NCBI RefSeq assembly: GCF_004342265.1
Contig: NZ_SMCS01000004.1
Coordinates: 248,001-312,000 of the forward strand
Length of the DNA: 64,000 nt
Origin: Luteibacter rhizovicinus
GTDB lineage: Bacteria; Pseudomonadota; Gammaproteobacteria; Xanthomonadales; Rhodanobacteraceae
Direction of reading: 5' to 3'
Under the pieces are notes generated by a model. That model saw only the letters and a list, made by a program, of their open reading frames with translations. It had not been told where the DNA came from and searched no databases. Both the position numbers and the translations under genes were made by a program. Shown in pieces: positions 18,695 through 26,748 of the stretch (positions are counted from its first letter, which is position 1; every line of letters begins with the position of its first letter).

Positions 18695-20569
18695 ATGACT
18701 GATTTTCCACGCTGGAAATATGCGCTGGTCGTAATCGTGTTGCTGTTCGGTCTCGTTTACGCGCTGCCGAATATCTTCCCGCCCCAGAACGCCGTACAGA
18801 TATCGGCCAATCGCGGTGCTACCGTCGATGCGGCTCTGAAGGCCAAGGTCGAAGGGGTGCTTCAGCAGAACAAGACGCCCGTGTCGTCCGTCGAGATCGA
18901 CGCCGCCGGCACGCGCCTGCTCGCGCGCTTCCCCGATGCCGACTCGCAGTCGAAAGCGGGCGATGCGTTGCGTCAATCGCTGGGCGAGCAGTACACCGTT
19001 GCGCTGAACCTGGCTTCGACGGTGCCCGGCTGGCTTCGTTCGATCAATGCCAATTCGATGCCGCTCGGCCTCGATCTGCAGGGCGGCGTGCGCTTCCTGA
19101 TGGAAGTGGACCAGAACGCGGTCGTCGACACGCAGGAAACGCGTTACGCCGAGGACATTCGTTCCCTGCTGCGCGACAAGAACATCCCGTACGACTCGGT
19201 GAACCGCAATCCGCGTGGTCAGGGCGTTGGCGTCATCCTGCGTTCCGACGCGGACCGTCAGGCAGCCGCGACGCTGCTCTCCACGGAATACACCGACCTG
19301 CAGGTCGGCGATGGCCCGACGACCGGCGATCGTTTCGTGCTGAATGCGACAGTCAAGCCGGCAAAGCTGCGCGAACTGGCCCAGAGCACCATCCGCCAGA
19401 ACGTCAGCACGCTGCGCAATCGCGTCAACGCGCTGGGCGTGTCCGAGCCGATCATCCAGCAGCAGGGCGAAAGCCAGATCATCGTCGAACTCGCCGGCGT
19501 CCAGGATACGGCCGAGGCCAAGAAGCTGATCGGCGCGACCGCGACGCTGCAATACCGCGCCGGCCTCTACAGCCCGCAGCAGGCAGTGGACGCCGCCCGT
19601 TCGGGCAGCGTGCCGCCCGATGCGAAGCTGTACTACGGCCGCGACGGCCGTCCGTACCTGCTCAGCAAGAAAATCATCGCGACCGGCGACGAGTTGATCA
19701 ACGCCAACTCGGGCCGAGACCAGCAAAACGGTACGCCGAATGTCGACGTCCAGCTGAACAGTTCCGGCGCACGCAAGATGGCGGAGTTCACCAACGCGAA
19801 CGTTGGCAAGCCGATGGCGGTGCTCTACATCACCCGCGTGAACGAGGTGAAGATCATCGACGGCAAGGAAGTGAAGGTGCCGAAGACGACCGAAGAGGTC
19901 ATCAACTACGCGAACATCAGCAGCCCGTTCAGCAGCAAGTTCCAGACCAACGGCTTGCCGAGCGATTCGGAAGCCCGCGATCTCGCCCTGTTGCTGCGTG
20001 GCGGTTCGCTGGCCGCGCCGGTCGACATCGTCGCCGAAAGCGTCATCGGTCCGAGCCTTGGCGCGGACAACATCAAGAAGGGTTTCAATGCCGTGATGAT
20101 CGGCCTTGGCCTCGTGCTGCTGGCCGCTGCGATCTACTACAAGCTCTTCGGTCTGGTCGCCGACATCGCGCTGTTCCTCAACCTGGTGCTGCTCGTTGCC
20201 GTGATGTCGCTGATCGGTGTGACGCTGACCATGCCGGGTATCGCGGGTATCGTGCTTACGCTCGGTATGGCGATCGACGCCAACGTACTCATCTGCGAAC
20301 GCATCCGCGAAGAACTGCGCAACGGCTCCTCGCCGCTGGCCGCGATCCGCACGGGTTACGACAAGGCATGGGCGACCATTCTCGATGCCAACGTCACCCA
20401 TCTGCTTGCCGCGCTGGGTCTGATGACGATGGGCTCGGGTCCGATCAAGGGCTTCGGCGTTACGCTGTTCATCGGCATCCTGACATCCATGTTCACCTCG
20501 GTGACCGTGACCCACGCCATCACCGCGCTGATCCACGGCGGCCGCAAGCTCAAGACGCTGTCGGTCTAA
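18695..20569 (+). CDS. secD: Protein translocase subunit SecD
   Basis: A large accessory subunit of the Sec translocon (624 residues from this start). It uses the proton-motive force to complete periplasmic release of exported proteins. Visible features are TM1 (WKYALVVIVLLFGLVYALP), the first periplasmic motif GLDLQGGVRFLMEVD, the large periplasmic P1 head, and the RND-like C-terminal helices including GIAGIVLTLGMAIDANVLI and NVTHLLAALGLMTMGSGPIKGFG. The ATG at 18686 is also in frame, but a GGA lies right against it. The ATG at 18695 has GGA at normal spacing and gives the family-like MTDFPRWKY N-terminus. secF follows after 16 nt. Confidence 0.96.
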   Translation: MTDFPRWKYALVVIVLLFGLVYALPNIFPPQNAVQISANRGATVDAALKAKVEGVLQQNKTPVSSVEIDAAGTRLLARFPDADSQSKAGDALRQSLGEQYTVALNLASTVPGWLRSINANSMPLGLDLQGGVRFLMEVDQNAVVDTQETRYAEDIRSLLRDKNIPYDSVNRNPRGQGVGVILRSDADRQAAATLLSTEYTDLQVGDGPTTGDRFVLNATVKPAKLRELAQSTIRQNVSTLRNRVNALGVSEPIIQQQGESQIIVELAGVQDTAEAKKLIGATATLQYRAGLYSPQQAVDAARSGSVPPDAKLYYGRDGRPYLLSKKIIATGDELINANSGRDQQNGTPNVDVQLNSSGARKMAEFTNANVGKPMAVLYITRVNEVKIIDGKEVKVPKTTEEVINYANISSPFSSKFQTNGLPSDSEARDLALLLRGGSLAAPVDIVAESVIGPSLGADNIKKGFNAVMIGLGLVLLAAAIYYKLFGLVADIALFLNLVLLVAVMSLIGVTLTMPGIAGIVLTLGMAIDANVLICERIREELRNGSSPLAAIRTGYDKAWATILDANVTHLLAALGLMTMGSGPIKGFGVTLFIGILTSMFTSVTVTHAITALIHGGRKLKTLSV

Positions 20570-20585
20570 GGGGCAGGAGAACGAC

Positions 20586-21548
20586 ATGGAAATCTTCAAC
20601 CACAATTCCAACTTCAACTTCCTGGGCCTGCGCCGTTTCAGCATCGGTCTGGCGATCCTGCTGATGCTGGGCTCGGTCGGCCTGATCCTCGGGAAGGGCT
20701 TCAATTACGGCCAGGACTTCACCGGCGGTATCGTGGTCGGCGTCGCTTACGACAACCCGATCAGCACCGCCGACGTTCGCACGGCGCTCGAAAAGGCCGG
20801 CCTGGAAAACACGCTTGTGCAGGCCGTGGGCGGCACGCGCGAATTGTCCGTACGCCTGCAGGGCAAGGACGATACCGCGTCCACCGGCCTCTCCGGCGAC
20901 GAGGCCGCGGGCAAGGTCGCGCAGGACGTTGTCGCGGCGCTGAAGGCGGCGCGTCCGGATGTGCGTATGACGAGCCGCTCGTTCGTCGGTCCGCAGGTTG
21001 GCGAAGAGCTGCGCAGCGACGGTATCGTCGCGGTGATCTTCGTCATCGTCGGCATCATGGGTTACCTGTGGATCCGCTTCGAGAAGCGCTTCGCCATCGC
21101 GGCGCTGGCCACGGAAGTCCACGACGTGCTGGTCACCCTGGGCATCTTCGCGCTTACCCAGCGCGAATTCGACCTGACGGTTCTGGCGTCGGTGCTTGCG
21201 GTGGTCGGCTATTCGATCAACGACAAGGTGGTCGTATTCGACCGCGTTCGCGAACTGTTCCGCGTCAGCCGCAACGCCACGCCGGAAGAAGTGCTGAATC
21301 GCTCGATCAACAGCACGCTTTCGCGAACCATCATCACGTCGCTGTTCACGGGTATCACGATGGCCGCGCTGTACTTCATCGGCGGCCCCGTGGTTCATGG
21401 CTTCGCGATCACGATGCTGATCGGCATCCTGGTCGGTACGCTCTCGTCGATCTTCGTCGCCAGCCCGATCCTGCTGTGGCTGGGCGTGTCGAAGAAGGAC
21501 CTGATGCCGGTGGCCAAGGACGAGGGCGAGCTTGCTCGCCGGCCCTGA
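20586..21548 (+). CDS. secF: Protein translocase subunit SecF
   Basis: The 320-residue partner of SecD with six transmembrane helices. Family motifs are the first-helix exit GFNYGQDFTGGI and the transmembrane block YSINDKVVVFDRVRE, followed by SRTIITSLFTG. It has a good ribosome site (GGCAGGAG) before the ATG. It is the last gene of the tgt-yajC-secDF block and is followed within 20 nt by a rho-independent terminator. Confidence 0.97.
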   Translation: MEIFNHNSNFNFLGLRRFSIGLAILLMLGSVGLILGKGFNYGQDFTGGIVVGVAYDNPISTADVRTALEKAGLENTLVQAVGGTRELSVRLQGKDDTASTGLSGDEAAGKVAQDVVAALKAARPDVRMTSRSFVGPQVGEELRSDGIVAVIFVIVGIMGYLWIRFEKRFAIAALATEVHDVLVTLGIFALTQREFDLTVLASVLAVVGYSINDKVVVFDRVRELFRVSRNATPEEVLNRSINSTLSRTIITSLFTGITMAALYFIGGPVVHGFAITMLIGILVGTLSSIFVASPILLWLGVSKKDLMPVAKDEGELARRP

Positions 21549-21566
21549 GTCATCGCATCAGTAGTG

Positions 21567-21596
21567 AAAAGGCCCGGCTAGTCCGGGCCTTTTTTA
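21567..21596 (+). terminator. Rho-independent terminator after secF
   Basis: GC-rich hairpin AAGGCCCGG, CTAG, CCGGGCC followed by a run of six T residues, 20-50 nt after the secF stop. The preceding AAAA run lets it also act, less strongly, for the small gene converging from 21851. Confidence 0.9.
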
Positions 21597-21611
21597 TGGT
21601 CCTTGCGCTTC

Positions 21612-21851
21612 TCAGAACTCTTCGTCGTCCCGGCTCGCGCCTTCGGCGTCGTCACGCAGCGTAACGACGACATAGGCGGCACCGATCAGCGAGGCGCAGA
21701 GCCACGCGTAGGCGATCTGAAGAGGCATTCGCGGTACGGCGGCAGCGACTTTGGGTGCGAAAGCCAGGCCGCTCATGCCGACAACGGCAAGGAATGCGGC
21801 GACCGTCCAGACCAGCCTCCTGGACGGCACGTACTTGGTGGAAGTGTTCAT
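21612..21851 (-). CDS. Small two-helix membrane protein, unknown function
   Basis: A predicted 79-residue protein with two hydrophobic segments (LVWTVAAFLAVVGMSGLAFA at about 13-32, and MPLQIAYAWLCASLIGAAYVVV at about 42-63) separated by a short loop, and an acidic C-terminal tail (DDAEGASRDDEEF). I do not recognise the family. It converges on secF across a terminator and is divergent from the gene at 22021. The shared upstream region holds a perfect 7-bp dyad (21910-21929). Reading frame, codon use and start context look coding. Confidence 0.6.
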   Translation of the reverse strand: MNTSTKYVPSRRLVWTVAAFLAVVGMSGLAFAPKVAAAVPRMPLQIAYAWLCASLIGAAYVVVTLRDDAEGASRDDEEF

Positions 21852-21909
21852 CGACTGAGCCCCTGTGCTCGATTTCGTGACGCCGTGCAGACAAATGTGA
21901 CGTCGACGC

Positions 21910-21929
21910 TTGTAGGAAATACCCTACAA
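21910..21929. promoter_or_regulatory. Perfect dyad, candidate operator
   Basis: TTGTAGG, AAATAC, CCTACAA: perfect 7-bp inverted half-sites spaced by 6 nt in the divergent region between the genes starting at 21851 and 22021. Size and spacing suit a dimeric helix-turn-helix regulator, for example the NarL/FixJ family. No regulator is adjacent that clearly matches. Confidence 0.45.
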
Positions 21930-22020
21930 AAGTGATCCCAGCAAGTGCCCATTTTCTGAACGGCAGGGGTGGTCGCGCGCTAAACTACCGGTTCACATCC
22001 TCCCCGTGCTGGAAAGAACC

Positions 22021-22311
22021 ATGGCCGAACGCGCCTTCCCGAACTTTGTGATGCGATCTGGCGCCAGCAAGGACGGTTCCCGCTATACGGCGTATCTGTC
22101 GGTTCATCCCAATGGCCCGGGCTTCCCGCAGTACTTCACGGTGTACGACAACCGGAGTTTCCGCGAACTCGGCGTTGCCGAAGCGGCGGCCGAGAAAGCG
22201 CTCGGACTGGTCCTGGATGTCGAGGAAGACGGTACGCCGGTCTTCGCGGAAGGGGAGACCGGATTCGACGACGACCGGCCGGGCGAAGAAGAAGCCGAGG
22301 AGCGCGACTAG
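22021..22311 (+). CDS. Conserved small acidic protein, unknown function
   Basis: A 96-residue soluble protein of unknown function. The first two-thirds look like a small beta-rich domain (NFVMRSGASKDGSRYTAYLS and FPQYFTVYDNRSFRELG); the end is a strongly acidic tail (EEDGTPVFAEGETGFDDDRPGEEEAEERD as separate blocks). I chose the ATG at 22021 because GGAAAG lies 5 nt before it; an upstream ATG at 22006 has no such site. The stop lies 4 nt before the end of a convergent response-regulator gene. No partner can be named from context. Confidence 0.65.
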   Translation: MAERAFPNFVMRSGASKDGSRYTAYLSVHPNGPGFPQYFTVYDNRSFRELGVAEAAAEKALGLVLDVEEDGTPVFAEGETGFDDDRPGEEEAEERD

Positions 22312-22315
22312 GCGC

Positions 22316-22684
22316 TCAGCTGTGCAGCGCCGCTTCCACGGCCTGGAGAAGCTGACGGCGGTCGTAAGGCTTGGGCAGGAACGACGTGCGGATGCCGATA
22401 CGGTGCTCTACGCCGCCCACGTCGCCGGACACGACCAGTACCGGGATGCTCAGTCCGAGGCGGCGTAGTTCGTTCAGCATTTCGATGCCGTCCATGTCGC
22501 CGGGCATATTCACATCCGTAAAGACGAGGCCGATGTCCGGATGTTCGCGGACGGCAGAAAGCGCATCGGTGGCATTGGACGCCGTGAGTACGTGGTAGCC
22601 CGCCAGTTCGAGCATGAAGCCCGTGATATCCAGCACGTTCCGGTCGTCCTCGACGATGAGTACCGTGGCTTCGTCTGACTGCAT
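22316..22684 (-). CDS. Single-domain response regulator (CheY-like receiver)
   Basis: A 122-residue stand-alone receiver. The acidic pocket (Glu12-Asp13-Asp14 region in IVEDD), the phospho-acceptor Asp57 (FTDVNMPGDMDG), Ser86 in VVSGD and Lys105 in LPKPYDRR are all present, so phosphorylation should work. There is no DNA-binding output domain. It probably acts through protein contacts or as a phosphate carrier. It is divergent from the PAS histidine kinase at 22853 with a 168-nt gap, which makes that kinase the natural partner. FixJ-type and PAS-kinase-linked receivers of Rhodanobacteraceae have the same short form. Confidence 0.9.
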   Translation of the reverse strand: MQSDEATVLIVEDDRNVLDITGFMLELAGYHVLTASNATDALSAVREHPDIGLVFTDVNMPGDMDGIEMLNELRRLGLSIPVLVVSGDVGGVEHRIGIRTSFLPKPYDRRQLLQAVEAALHS

Positions 22685-22852
22685 AGGGATCTCATTGCGA
22701 GGCGTCGGCCGGGAATGTGTCCCACCTCGCGTCGGTAAACCGTGACGCCTTTGGTACAACGATGGACGCCGCGCGGCGACAACCGGACTTGACACTCCGC
22801 CGACGCTGCGTCTCCATACGGGTCGACACACAAAAAAAGCGAGCATTCCTTC

Positions 22853-24190
22853 GTGGCGAACAGTACCGACGGCAAATACCGGGAGTACGTGGAAGCTTCC
22901 GCCGATTGCATAAAGGAGCTCGATCCGGATGGTGTCATCCGTTTCATCGGCGGCCGCGGTGCCGCGGTGCTCGGGTTCGACAATCCGGCGGATGCACTGG
23001 GCGTGTCGTGGATCGACCTGTGGCCGGCGGACGCCCGCGAGATGGTGGCGCGCTCCCTTGCCACTGCGCGGTCGGGCACCCGCGTGACGTTCGCTTGTAC
23101 GCGGCCGTCGCCCGGCGGCGCGCTGCGCTGGTGGGATGTGTCCGTGACGCCGGTGCTGGCCGACGACGGCTCGTTCGATCATTTCATCGTCATCAGCCGC
23201 GACATCACCGATCGGGTGCAACTCCAGGTCGCGCTGGAGTCGATCAACGAACGGCTGCAGGACAAATTGAACGAGACTGTGGCCAGCTCGGTATCCGCCA
23301 CCAGCCGTTACGGAACGTTGCTGGAGCGCCTGGCGGCCGAGCATGACGCGCTCGAGGCGGCGGAGCGGCGGCTCGCCCAGGTCAGTACCGAGCTGAATAT
23401 GGCGACGACCGCGCGCCGGCTCGCCGAGGAAAGCGCCCGGCAAGCGCACAGGCAGCAGGCGATCGGGCAACTGGTCGGAGGCATTGCCCACGACTTCAAC
23501 AACATGCTGCAGACCGTCATCGTCAGTCTGAGCGGACTGGAAGAAGACATCGAGTTGCTGGCTCCCCAGCATCGCAAGATGCTCCGCTATGCCGTCGAGG
23601 GTTCCCGGCATGCGACGGCGCTGACACGCCGCCTCCTTGCGTTCGCAAGGACGCATCCCGCACATCCGGAACCGCTAGACCTGGTGCAGGTGGTCAACGA
23701 GTTCGGCGATTTCGCGCGGCACGGCATGGGTGGGCGTATTGGATTGGTCGTCGAAACGGCCGAGGAGCGGCTCCCCGCGTATCTGGACCGTCACGCCCTC
23801 GAGCAGGCGCTCATGAATCTGTGCCTGAACGCTCGCGATGCGATGACGGCCGGCGGTACGGTGCGCATCGAGCTGTTCGCTCGGGAGTTGGTGGCGATGC
23901 CGGGCGTTTCGTTGCGCGACCGCGGGGCGGGCCGCTACGTCGCCATCGCTGTGAGCGACAGCGGCGAGGGGATGAGCGAAGCGGTACGCCAGCGCCTTTT
24001 CGAGCCCTATTTCACGACGAGAGCCGGCGGCAGCGGCCTCGGCCTGGCCGAGGTGTATGGCAGCGTGGCCCAGGCGGGCGGTTTCATCGAGGTGGAAAGC
24101 GAAGCCGGACGGGGCACCAGGATTCAGCTGGTCTTCCCGCGTTACTTCGGCGTCGTGGAACCGATGAGCGATTCCGTGCGGAAAGTGTGA
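22853..24190 (+). CDS. Soluble PAS-domain sensor histidine kinase
   Basis: A 445-residue histidine kinase with no transmembrane helix. Residues 8-125 form a PAS/PAC sensor (YREYVEASADCIKELDPDG, then FDHFIVISRDITD). A coiled coil (130-205) leads to the DHp helix with phospho-acceptor His213 in GGIAHDFNNML. The HATPase domain has the N box (QALMNLCLNARDAM), G1 (DSGEGMSEAVRQR), F box (LFEPYFTT) and G2 (GGSGLGLAEV). There is no receiver domain, although this subfamily is often hybrid. The start is GTG at 22853. It is divergent from the single-domain receiver at 22684, probably its phosphorylation partner. The ligand of the PAS domain is unknown. Confidence 0.92.
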   Translation: MANSTDGKYREYVEASADCIKELDPDGVIRFIGGRGAAVLGFDNPADALGVSWIDLWPADAREMVARSLATARSGTRVTFACTRPSPGGALRWWDVSVTPVLADDGSFDHFIVISRDITDRVQLQVALESINERLQDKLNETVASSVSATSRYGTLLERLAAEHDALEAAERRLAQVSTELNMATTARRLAEESARQAHRQQAIGQLVGGIAHDFNNMLQTVIVSLSGLEEDIELLAPQHRKMLRYAVEGSRHATALTRRLLAFARTHPAHPEPLDLVQVVNEFGDFARHGMGGRIGLVVETAEERLPAYLDRHALEQALMNLCLNARDAMTAGGTVRIELFARELVAMPGVSLRDRGAGRYVAIAVSDSGEGMSEAVRQRLFEPYFTTRAGGSGLGLAEVYGSVAQAGGFIEVESEAGRGTRIQLVFPRYFGVVEPMSDSVRKV

Positions 24191-24200
24191 CGAAAGTCGC

Positions 24201-24227
24201 TCAACTCATGGAGATCGCTGCCGATAA
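24201..24227 (+). promoter_or_regulatory. Predicted sigma-28 (FliA) promoter of motAB
   Basis: The -10 element GCCGATAA (24220-24227) is identical to the FliA consensus. The -35 element TCAACTCA (24201-24208) shares TNAA with the consensus TAAAGTTT, and the spacer is exactly 11 nt. It lies about 93 nt upstream of the motA start. FliA control of motAB is established in many gammaproteobacteria. Confidence 0.75.
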
Positions 24228-24319
24228 GACCTCAGAGATGCTCTGAATACGTTTACGCGGGCCTTGTTGCCTGTCACTCATTGCCGTTCGGAGCGTCCCT
24301 GGCTGAGAGGAATGTTTTC

Positions 24320-25174
24320 ATGTTGGTCATTATCGGTTCCATTATTGTCCTCGTCAGCGTACTGGGCGGTTACGTACTTTCACACGGCACCATCGGCGCA
24401 CTATGGCAACCCTACGAACTGCTGATCATCTTCGGCGGCGCGCTGGGTGCGTTCATCAGTGCCAATTCGATGGACATCGTGAAGGGCTCGCTGCGCGACA
24501 TCGCCGCTCTTTTCAAAGGGCCGAGGTACCGCAAACAGGACTACGTCGATCTGTTGTCGCTGCTTTACGACATCTTCGTGAAGATGCGTAAGGAAGGGCA
24601 GCTGGCGATGGAAGAGCATATCGAGAACCCAGCGACCAGTTCGCTGTTCTCGGCCTATCCGCGTCTGGTCGCCGAACACCATCTGGTCGACTTCATCACG
24701 GACTGCCTGCGTCTGATCGTCGGCGGCAGCATGGACCCGCACGAGCTCGAACAGTTGCTGGACATCGAACTGGAAACCCATCATCACGAAGCGGTCGCAC
24801 CCGCGCACGCCGTCCAGAAAATGGCCGACGCGCTGCCCGGTTTCGGTATCGTCGCGGCGGTTCTCGGCATCGTCATCACGATGAAGTCCATCGATGGCGA
24901 TGCCGTCGTTATCGGCGAGCACATCGCTGGCGCGCTGGTGGGCACGTTCCTGGGCATCCTTCTTTGCTACGGCTTCGTCGGACCGCTCTCCGCGGCGATG
25001 GAAGCGCGGGTGTCAGAAGATGGCAAAGCATTCGAATGCGTAAAGGTCGGTCTTCTTGCCTCGCTTCGCGGTTACAACCCGATGGTTGCGATCGAGTTCG
25101 CCCGCAAGTCGCTGACATCGAGGACGCGCCCGAACTTCCAGGACATGGAAGCGCACCTGAAAGCCGTTCGTTAA
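24320..25174 (+). CDS. motA: Flagellar stator protein MotA
   Basis: A 284-residue inner-membrane stator subunit with four transmembrane helices (LVIIGSIIVLVSVLGGYVL; ELLIIFGGALGAFI; ALPGFGIVAAVLGIVITM; LVGTFLGILLCYGFVGPL) and the large cytoplasmic loop between helices 2 and 3 that contacts FliG. With MotB it forms the proton channel that drives flagellar rotation. I chose the ATG at 24320 because GAGAGGAA lies just upstream and the protein then starts at helix 1. Its 5' region holds a near-consensus sigma-28 promoter. motB follows after 9 nt. Confidence 0.96.
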   Translation: MLVIIGSIIVLVSVLGGYVLSHGTIGALWQPYELLIIFGGALGAFISANSMDIVKGSLRDIAALFKGPRYRKQDYVDLLSLLYDIFVKMRKEGQLAMEEHIENPATSSLFSAYPRLVAEHHLVDFITDCLRLIVGGSMDPHELEQLLDIELETHHHEAVAPAHAVQKMADALPGFGIVAAVLGIVITMKSIDGDAVVIGEHIAGALVGTFLGILLCYGFVGPLSAAMEARVSEDGKAFECVKVGLLASLRGYNPMVAIEFARKSLTSRTRPNFQDMEAHLKAVR

Positions 25175-25183
25175 GCCGTCGCC

Positions 25184-26215
25184 ATGTCCGAACTGAAACA
25201 GGTCATCATCGTCCGGAGACGAAAGAACCGCGGCAGCGGCCATCACGGCGGTGCGTGGAAAGTCGCCTATGCCGACTTCGTCACCGCGATGATGGCGTTC
25301 TTCCTGGTGATGTGGCTCGTCGGCGCCGGCACGAAACAGCAGCGCGCGGCGATCTCCGAATACTTCAGAAATCCCAGCATGACGCAGGGACAGTCGACCA
25401 TGGCGCCCTCGGGCAGAACGGGTCCCGGTGGCGCGAGTACCAGCATGATCAAGCTGGGTGGCGCAATGAACCTGCCCACCGGTCCGGGCAAGGAATCCGC
25501 GTTTGCTCCGCCTAGTGCCGAGGAAGCCGAGAAGCTGGCGAAAGAAAAGGAAAAGAAGCGCCTCGAACAGTTGATGAAGGACCTCAACGAAGCGATCGCC
25601 AAGAGTCAGGCGATGGCGCCGTTCAGGGATCAGCTGTTGCTCGACATCACGTCCGAGGGGCTACGCATCCAGATCGTCGACAAGCAGAACCGGCCCATGT
25701 TCGACATGGGCAGCGGTGCTTTGAAATCCTATACCGTCCAGATTCTGCACGAGCTGGCAGGGTTCGTGAATCAGGTGCCCAACCAGATCAGCATCTCGGG
25801 CCACACGGACAGCGCACCCTATGTCCGGGCGGACAGCCAGTACGGCAACTGGGAACTGTCGGCCGATCGCGCCAACGCCGCACGACGTACGTTGACCGAT
25901 GGCGGCATGCAGGCGGCCAAGGTGGCTCGTGTCGTGGGTCTCGCGGCATCGGTTCCGTTCGACAAGAACGATCCCTCGGCCGCCATCAATCGCCGTATCA
26001 GCATCGTCGTCATGACCGAGCAGGCGGCCAGGGCCGCTTTGTCGTCGGAACTGGTGTCCGCGCCCAGGGCGCTGCCCAGCGTACCGGTCCTTCATCCGGC
26101 CGAACCCGGGCACGCTGGCGCTGGCGTGCCAGCGGCACCGGCATCGCACGCGGCCGAGGTGTCGACCCGGGAATCGGCAGCACCGCCTCCGGCGCCGCCT
26201 CGGGCACCGATCTGA
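25184..26215 (+). CDS. motB: Flagellar motor protein MotB
   Basis: A 343-residue partner of MotA. The single transmembrane helix (residues 31-48) begins with the proton-carrying Asp31 in AYADFVTAMMAFFLVMWLV. A linker and plug region is followed by an OmpA-like peptidoglycan-binding domain (about 165-280) with ISISGHTDSAPY and NRRISIVVMT. The last 60 residues are an unusual Ala/Pro-rich tail (APRALPSVPVLHPAEPG, then APPPAPPRAPI) beyond the usual end of the family. It forms an operon with motA. Confidence 0.96.
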   Translation: MSELKQVIIVRRRKNRGSGHHGGAWKVAYADFVTAMMAFFLVMWLVGAGTKQQRAAISEYFRNPSMTQGQSTMAPSGRTGPGGASTSMIKLGGAMNLPTGPGKESAFAPPSAEEAEKLAKEKEKKRLEQLMKDLNEAIAKSQAMAPFRDQLLLDITSEGLRIQIVDKQNRPMFDMGSGALKSYTVQILHELAGFVNQVPNQISISGHTDSAPYVRADSQYGNWELSADRANAARRTLTDGGMQAAKVARVVGLAASVPFDKNDPSAAINRRISIVVMTEQAARAALSSELVSAPRALPSVPVLHPAEPGHAGAGVPAAPASHAAEVSTRESAAPPPAPPRAPI

Positions 26216-26505
26216 ACGACGTACGTCAGGCGATCTGAACAGGTATGCGATACGAGGGGCGTCGTGACGATGTCTCCATCCGGATGCCGCCGGATTTTCG
26301 CCAGCGATAAACGTTTGGACGTCCAATTGACGTAGCGATGGAGCGAGTCGGCACGCTGCTGGCGGCAGGTCGTGCCGGAAGCTCGATTTGACGTGCAACC
26401 TCCGTAACTTAGCACGGCATGGCGTGCCGAATCCCTTGTGGCGACCGGCGCTTGCGCTCGGCTCCCGCGGGGCGCAGGATGGGGCAACAGGGGAAGGAGC
26501 AACTA
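26216..26505. other. 290-nt intergenic region with no recognised gene
   Basis: This gap follows motB and precedes a small gene with a strong ribosome site. It contains an imperfect hairpin around GGCACG and CGTGCC (26350-26375) and a TTGACG box near 26387, but no T-run terminator and no convincing -10. The TGA-to-GTG distance leaves room for a promoter of the downstream gene or a short RNA. I see no tRNA-like or riboswitch structure. Confidence 0.5.
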
Positions 26506-26748
26506 GTGAATAGCAACAGTAATAGTCACAGTAAACTTCGTGTTGTCGCCAAGGCGATGAAGCAGGACGACGATACCGGTCAATCGGTCTATCGTTCCAG
26601 CTATCGTATTCTCGATGCGCAGGGCGAAGAGATCGAAACCAGAACGGGCACCCATGCTTACAGCGATATCACCAGTGCTTACAACGAAGCTTTCGCGCTC
26701 GGACACGAGCGGCTGAAGCTGCTCGGCGCCGAAGATGCGGTAGTTTAG
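26506..26748 (+). CDS. Small conserved hypothetical protein
   Basis: A predicted 80-residue soluble protein with a Ser/Asn-rich start (NSNSNSHSKLRVVAKAM) and a compact region (GQSVYRSSYRILDAQGEEIETR, then YNEAFALGHERLKLLG). I do not recognise the family. The start is a GTG at 26506: GGAAGGAG lies 7 nt upstream, the strongest ribosome site in this neighbourhood, while in-frame ATGs at 26419 and 26479 lack one. The end overlaps the 3' end of convergent murU by 4 nt. Confidence 0.6.
   Translation: MNSNSNSHSKLRVVAKAMKQDDDTGQSVYRSSYRILDAQGEEIETRTGTHAYSDITSAYNEAFALGHERLKLLGAEDAVV

Noticed and set aside
18254-20704. Minus-strand reading frame of 816 codons opposite yajC and secD
   Set aside because: Shadow of secD; the composition is the usual one for a GC-rich antisense frame and no family is recognisable.
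22685-23665. Minus-strand frame extending the response regulator upstream to 449 codons
   Set aside because: The receiver has its own ATG at 22684 and a complete domain; the extension overlaps the kinase gene and is not conserved-looking.
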